From the NCBI GenBank assembly GCA_001786805.1, contig MFTJ01000026.1, forward strand, positions 1-7,875: a stretch of 7,875 nt of DNA, in the 5' to 3' direction. Position 1 is the stretch's first letter, and each line of letters opens with the position of its first letter. Positions 5,836 to 7,875 of the stretch are shown piece after piece. Below the pieces are notes generated by a model. The model did no database searches, had not been told where the DNA came from, and worked only from the letters and a program-made list of their open reading frames with translations. This DNA is from Candidatus Nomurabacteria bacterium RIFCSPHIGHO2_01_FULL_39_10 (GTDB lineage: Bacteria > Patescibacteriota > Minisyncoccia > Phycocordibacterales > UBA9973). Both the position numbers and the translations under genes were made by a program.

Positions 5836-6843
5836 ATGAAAAAACTAACTGCAAAAACACAATATATTTCTCTGATAAATGAAATTGGCTTAGTATTAGA
5901 ACAGGGGAGAAAACAGGTTTATCAGAGTGTAAACATCATTTTGATTAAAACATATGCAGAGATAGGTAAAAGAATTGTGGAATATGAACAAAAAGGTAAA
6001 GAAAAAGCAGACTATGGGTCGGCATTATTAGATACGCTCTCTAAAGACCTGAAACAAAGATATGGCAAAGGATTTAGCAAAAGCAATGTGTATCTTATGA
6101 GACTGTTTTATCTAAAATATCCAAAATTCCAGACAGTGTCTGGAAAATTGAGCTGGAGTCATTATTCTGAACTTCTCTCCATACAAGAAGATGTTGCTAG
6201 ACATTTTTATGAAAATCAATCCATAAACGAAAATTGGTCTGTTAGGGAATTGAAACGACAAATTAACTCTTCTTTATTTGAGAGAATTGCTTTAAGCAAA
6301 GATAAACAAAAAGTTCTAGAGACCTCACGAAAAGGGTTACTTATTAATAATGCTCAAGATATTGTTAAAGATCCTTATATCCTTGAATTTCTGAACATCC
6401 CTGAACACCAAAATTACTCCGAAAAAGAATTGGAAGAGAATATTATTGATAATTTACAGATGTTTCTTTTGGAGCTGGGAAAAGGGTTTACGTTTGTGAA
6501 AAGGCAGTTTAGAATAACTTTGGATAATATTAATTATTATGTTGATTTGGTTTTTTATCATCGAATTCTCAAGTGTTTTGTTCTTATTGATCTTAAGATA
6601 GGAAAAGTAAATCATACAGATATAGGACAAATGAATATGTACCTAAACTATTTTAAAGAAGAGGAGAATTCATCTGAAGATAGTTCTCCTATAGGGATAA
6701 TCTTATCTGCTGAAAAGAACGCTCTTTTAGTAAAATATGCGTTGGGAGGAATTTCAAATAATCTGTTTGTTTCGAAGTATCAATTGTACCTTCCTAATAA
6801 AAAAGAATTAGAAAATAAAATGAAAGAGGTTTTGGAGAGGTAA
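5836..6843 (+). CDS. DUF1016/YhcG-family PD-(D/E)XK nuclease
   Basis: A 335-aa protein of normal length for the YhcG (DUF1016) family, which belongs to the PD-(D/E)XK nuclease superfamily and is found mostly in mobile or defence contexts. The N-terminal helical domain (about 10-150) shows ARxxIxxxYxEIGxxI-like spacing (35-48), YGSALLDTLSKDLKQRYGKGFS (60-81, the conserved YG..LL..LS.DL....G.GFS pattern), YLMRLFYLKYP (86-96) and KLSWSHYSELL (104-114). The nuclease domain (about 185-325) has ELEENI (198-203), the first acidic residue in YYVDLVFYH (D237), the core IDLKIGK (D252, K254), GQMNMYL (264-270) and PIGIIL (285-290). The acidic residues and Lys needed for metal-dependent cleavage are all present, so it is predicted to be active. 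It has its own promoter and diverges from ASCH. No restriction-modification genes are visible beside it, although such neighbours occur in other genomes. Its target is unknown. Confidence 0.92.
   Translation: MKKLTAKTQYISLINEIGLVLEQGRKQVYQSVNIILIKTYAEIGKRIVEYEQKGKEKADYGSALLDTLSKDLKQRYGKGFSKSNVYLMRLFYLKYPKFQTVSGKLSWSHYSELLSIQEDVARHFYENQSINENWSVRELKRQINSSLFERIALSKDKQKVLETSRKGLLINNAQDIVKDPYILEFLNIPEHQNYSEKELEENIIDNLQMFLLELGKGFTFVKRQFRITLDNINYYVDLVFYHRILKCFVLIDLKIGKVNHTDIGQMNMYLNYFKEEENSSEDSSPIGIILSAEKNALLVKYALGGISNNLFVSKYQLYLPNKKELENKMKEVLER
6127..6145. repeat. 19-bp perfect palindrome inside the DUF1016 gene
   Basis: The arms TTCCAGACA (6127-6135) and TGTCTGGAA (6137-6145) flank a single central G. 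The palindrome lies in the codons for FQTVSGK, a conserved stretch of the N-terminal domain. It resembles a dimeric regulator or recombination site in form. Coding constraint may account for part of it. Confidence 0.5.
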
Positions 6844-6847
6844 TTCA

Positions 6848-6934
6848 ATGAAAAGAAAGATGGAGAGATATAGATATTTAGAGGGGTCGAATTCGACTCC
6901 TTTCTCTGAAGATATTATAACAAATACTACTTAA
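6848..6934 (+). other. Possible 28-codon small ORF with internal hairpin, unproven
   Basis: An ATG at 6848, five bases after the nuclease stop, opens a 28-residue frame (MKRKMERYRY...) ending at TAA 6932-6934. There is no family match and no distinct Shine-Dalgarno. Inside it lies a perfect 12-bp palindrome GTCGAATTCGAC (6886-6897). With G-U pairs this extends to a stem of about 10 bp, AGAGGGGTCG (6880-6889) with CGACTCCTTT (6894-6903), loop AATT. The stem could be the 3' end signal of the nuclease mRNA or an integration-site remnant next to the recombinase-like gene. I judge real coding unlikely. Confidence 0.2.
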
Positions 6935-6955
6935 CAAATTAAAAAAAAGAGGTGA
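6913..6955 (+). promoter_or_regulatory. Promoter and strong Shine-Dalgarno of the recombinase-like gene
   Basis: TATTATAA (6913-6920) is a TATA-like box, placing the transcription start near 6942. GAGGTGA (6949-6955) is an excellent match to the complement of the archaeal 16S 3' end and sits five bases before ATG 6961. This decides the start at 6961 over the in-frame GTG at 6952, which would lie within the Shine-Dalgarno itself. Confidence 0.6.
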
Positions 6956-6960
6956 GACCT

Positions 6961-7632
6961 ATGTTTGATGTATTAATGCAGGAAATGAAGAATAAGAATT
7001 TTTCGCCGCGGACGATAGAGTTGTATGTGCAGTATAATCAGGATTTTTATAACTTTATTAAGAAAAATCCTCGAGATGTAGCGGGTGCCGATATACGACA
7101 TTATATATTTCATTTATTGGGGAAGCAGTACTCAAGTTCAACGATTGAGATTATTCAAAATGCGTTGAAGATGTATTTACAGTGTATTCATAAGAGAACG
7201 AATGGAGTGAGGGAGGAAGGAGTTGGGGGGAAAGTGGTAAACGTAAGAGAGGGACCAACGAAAAAAGAGGTACATAAGATGCTTGAGGCAACGAAGAGTT
7301 CGAAGCATAAGATTATGATGGATTTAATGTATTCATTGAAAATATCGGTTGGAGAATTGGTTAGGGTGAAAGTTAGTGATGTTGATTTTAATCAAAAAGT
7401 GTTGAGGTTGAATGCAAGAGCGGTTATGTTATCTGAATCTATGGTTGAGCAGATAAAACAGTATTTGCGTGCGCGTCCGTATCAAAGCAAGTATTTATTT
7501 GCGTCGCATGAAGGACATATGACGCAAACTAACGTTGAGAAAATGGTGAATACAGCGTGTTATGGGGCACGAGTTAATTCGCAAACGTGGGCATGGGATG
7601 AGAAAAGAAGTGATGTGGGGATGGAGATATAG
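6961..7632 (+). CDS. Tyrosine recombinase (XerA-like) relative lacking catalytic residues
   Basis: The 223-aa product begins like archaeal Xer-type integrases. The N-terminal SAM-like core-binding domain (about 1-75) is well kept: MxxEMKNKNFSPRTIELYVQYNQDFYNFI, DIRHYIFHLL and SSSTIEIIQNALKMYL. The catalytic half is recognisable (GPTKKEVHKMLEA 98-110; DLMYSLKISVGELVRVKVSDVDF 121-143; VLRLN 147-151) but every expected active-site residue is absent. The first Arg of the usual GLRxSEL motif is Ser129. The Lys-bearing beta-hairpin before VMLSE is deleted. The HxLRH box is replaced by QTWAW (208-212). The protein stops before the segment with the nucleophilic Tyr. It cannot be a normal recombinase. 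It may be a decayed integrase, or a DNA-binding protein repurposed from one; the strong Shine-Dalgarno and intact frame favour expression. A toxin-like gene starts 14 bases after its stop. Confidence 0.8.
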   Translation: MFDVLMQEMKNKNFSPRTIELYVQYNQDFYNFIKKNPRDVAGADIRHYIFHLLGKQYSSSTIEIIQNALKMYLQCIHKRTNGVREEGVGGKVVNVREGPTKKEVHKMLEATKSSKHKIMMDLMYSLKISVGELVRVKVSDVDFNQKVLRLNARAVMLSESMVEQIKQYLRARPYQSKYLFASHEGHMTQTNVEKMVNTACYGARVNSQTWAWDEKRSDVGMEI

Positions 7633-7646
7633 GGAAATAATTGAAC

Positions 7647-7875
7647 ATGGATCTTAACGAAGCATTATCACTAATTAAATTAGGATTAAAAAAAGAAGTA
7701 CTTGAATCAAAACATTTTATTGATCAATGTATTGATAGGAAGATTGATATTTATGTGGTCAAAAAAGTGATTTCTAATAATGAAATTGTAGGAATATTAA
7801 AACAAGAGACAGATTTATATAAAATTTGGTTTTTGTATGAACAACAAAAAGATTTAAATATTATTGTGAGAATAA
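7647..7875 (+). CDS. Small DUF4258/RelE-like protein, partial (runs off the window)
   Basis: An ATG at 7647 opens a frame of 76 codons that reaches the window edge without a stop. The residues KHFIDQCIDRKIDIYVVKKVI (23-43) fit the H-x6-R-x-I-x4-V pattern of DUF4258 proteins, which share a small alpha/beta fold with RelE-type toxins. A beta-strand-rich part with EIVGIL, YKIWFL and LNIIVRI follows, as in that family. If correct, it could be a toxin with an antitoxin gene just beyond the window. The start lies 14 bases after the recombinase-like stop with no clear promoter or Shine-Dalgarno, so co-transcription is likely. The gene is AT-rich, like the DUF1016 gene. The family assignment is tentative because only short motifs support it. 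Confidence 0.5.
   Translation, partial: MDLNEALSLIKLGLKKEVLESKHFIDQCIDRKIDIYVVKKVISNNEIVGILKQETDLYKIWFLYEQQKDLNIIVRI

Noticed and set aside
6833..6908. A tRNA gene suggested by the T-arm-like GGGTCGAATTCGACTCC
   Set aside because: The loop lacks the expected TTC start, no acceptor 5' strand or D and anticodon arms are found upstream, and the dyad is better explained as a simple palindrome.
7580..7657. Frameshift hiding the missing integrase C-terminus (HGMR in the +1 frame at 7592-7603)
   Set aside because: HGMR resembles the HxLR box, but that frame stops at 7655 with no second His or catalytic Tyr, and the other frame stops even earlier, so a single frameshift does not restore the domain.
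1..7875. CRISPR array, rRNA or intact insertion sequence
   Set aside because: No regularly spaced repeats, no rRNA-like sequence, and no transposase with terminal inverted repeats were seen; the 9-bp tandem repeat has no spacer.

Overview
The window most likely comes from an archaeon, probably a small-genome DPANN-type lineage (Woesearchaeota/Pacearchaeota-like); the lineage is a guess, the domain is better supported. The left edge encodes the N-terminus of GatE, a subunit of the archaeal GatDE tRNA-Gln amidotransferase. Four minus-strand genes have a TATA-like box centred about 25-28 bp upstream of their ATG and no Shine-Dalgarno, as expected for leaderless archaeal transcripts. Two plus-strand genes near the right end have archaeal-type Shine-Dalgarno sequences (GAGGA, GAGGTGA).

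Left part (1-4177), core-like: a 5' fragment of gatE (minus); a 511-aa soluble protein with a C-terminal GGDEF domain that keeps all the signature motifs of an active diguanylate cyclase plus an RxxD inhibitory site (minus); and, divergent from it, a compact 649-aa Ski2/Mtr4-type DExH RNA helicase with a Gly/Arg-rich linker (plus). The divergent region of about 100 bp holds a perfect 10-bp inverted repeat whose arms are both TATA boxes. Middle part (4178-5249): a minus-strand polytopic membrane protein with an internal duplication, convergent with the helicase, then a short GC-richer non-coding stretch that looks like a degenerate repeat element.

Right part (5250-7875), accessory-like and AT-rich: an ASCH-domain protein (minus), divergent from a DUF1016/YhcG PD-(D/E)XK nuclease (plus). 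They share an intergenic region with a tandem CACTGGTCA repeat next to the nuclease promoter. Next comes a tyrosine-recombinase relative whose DNA-binding half looks intact but whose catalytic residues are all missing, and then a truncated small protein resembling DUF4258/RelE-fold toxins. This looks like a small mobile or defence-type island next to housekeeping genes. Whether ASCH, nuclease, pseudo-recombinase and toxin-like protein form one system is inference. The most unusual features are a complete GGDEF enzyme in an archaeal setting, the mirror-image TATA dyad, and the recombinase-like protein without catalytic residues.
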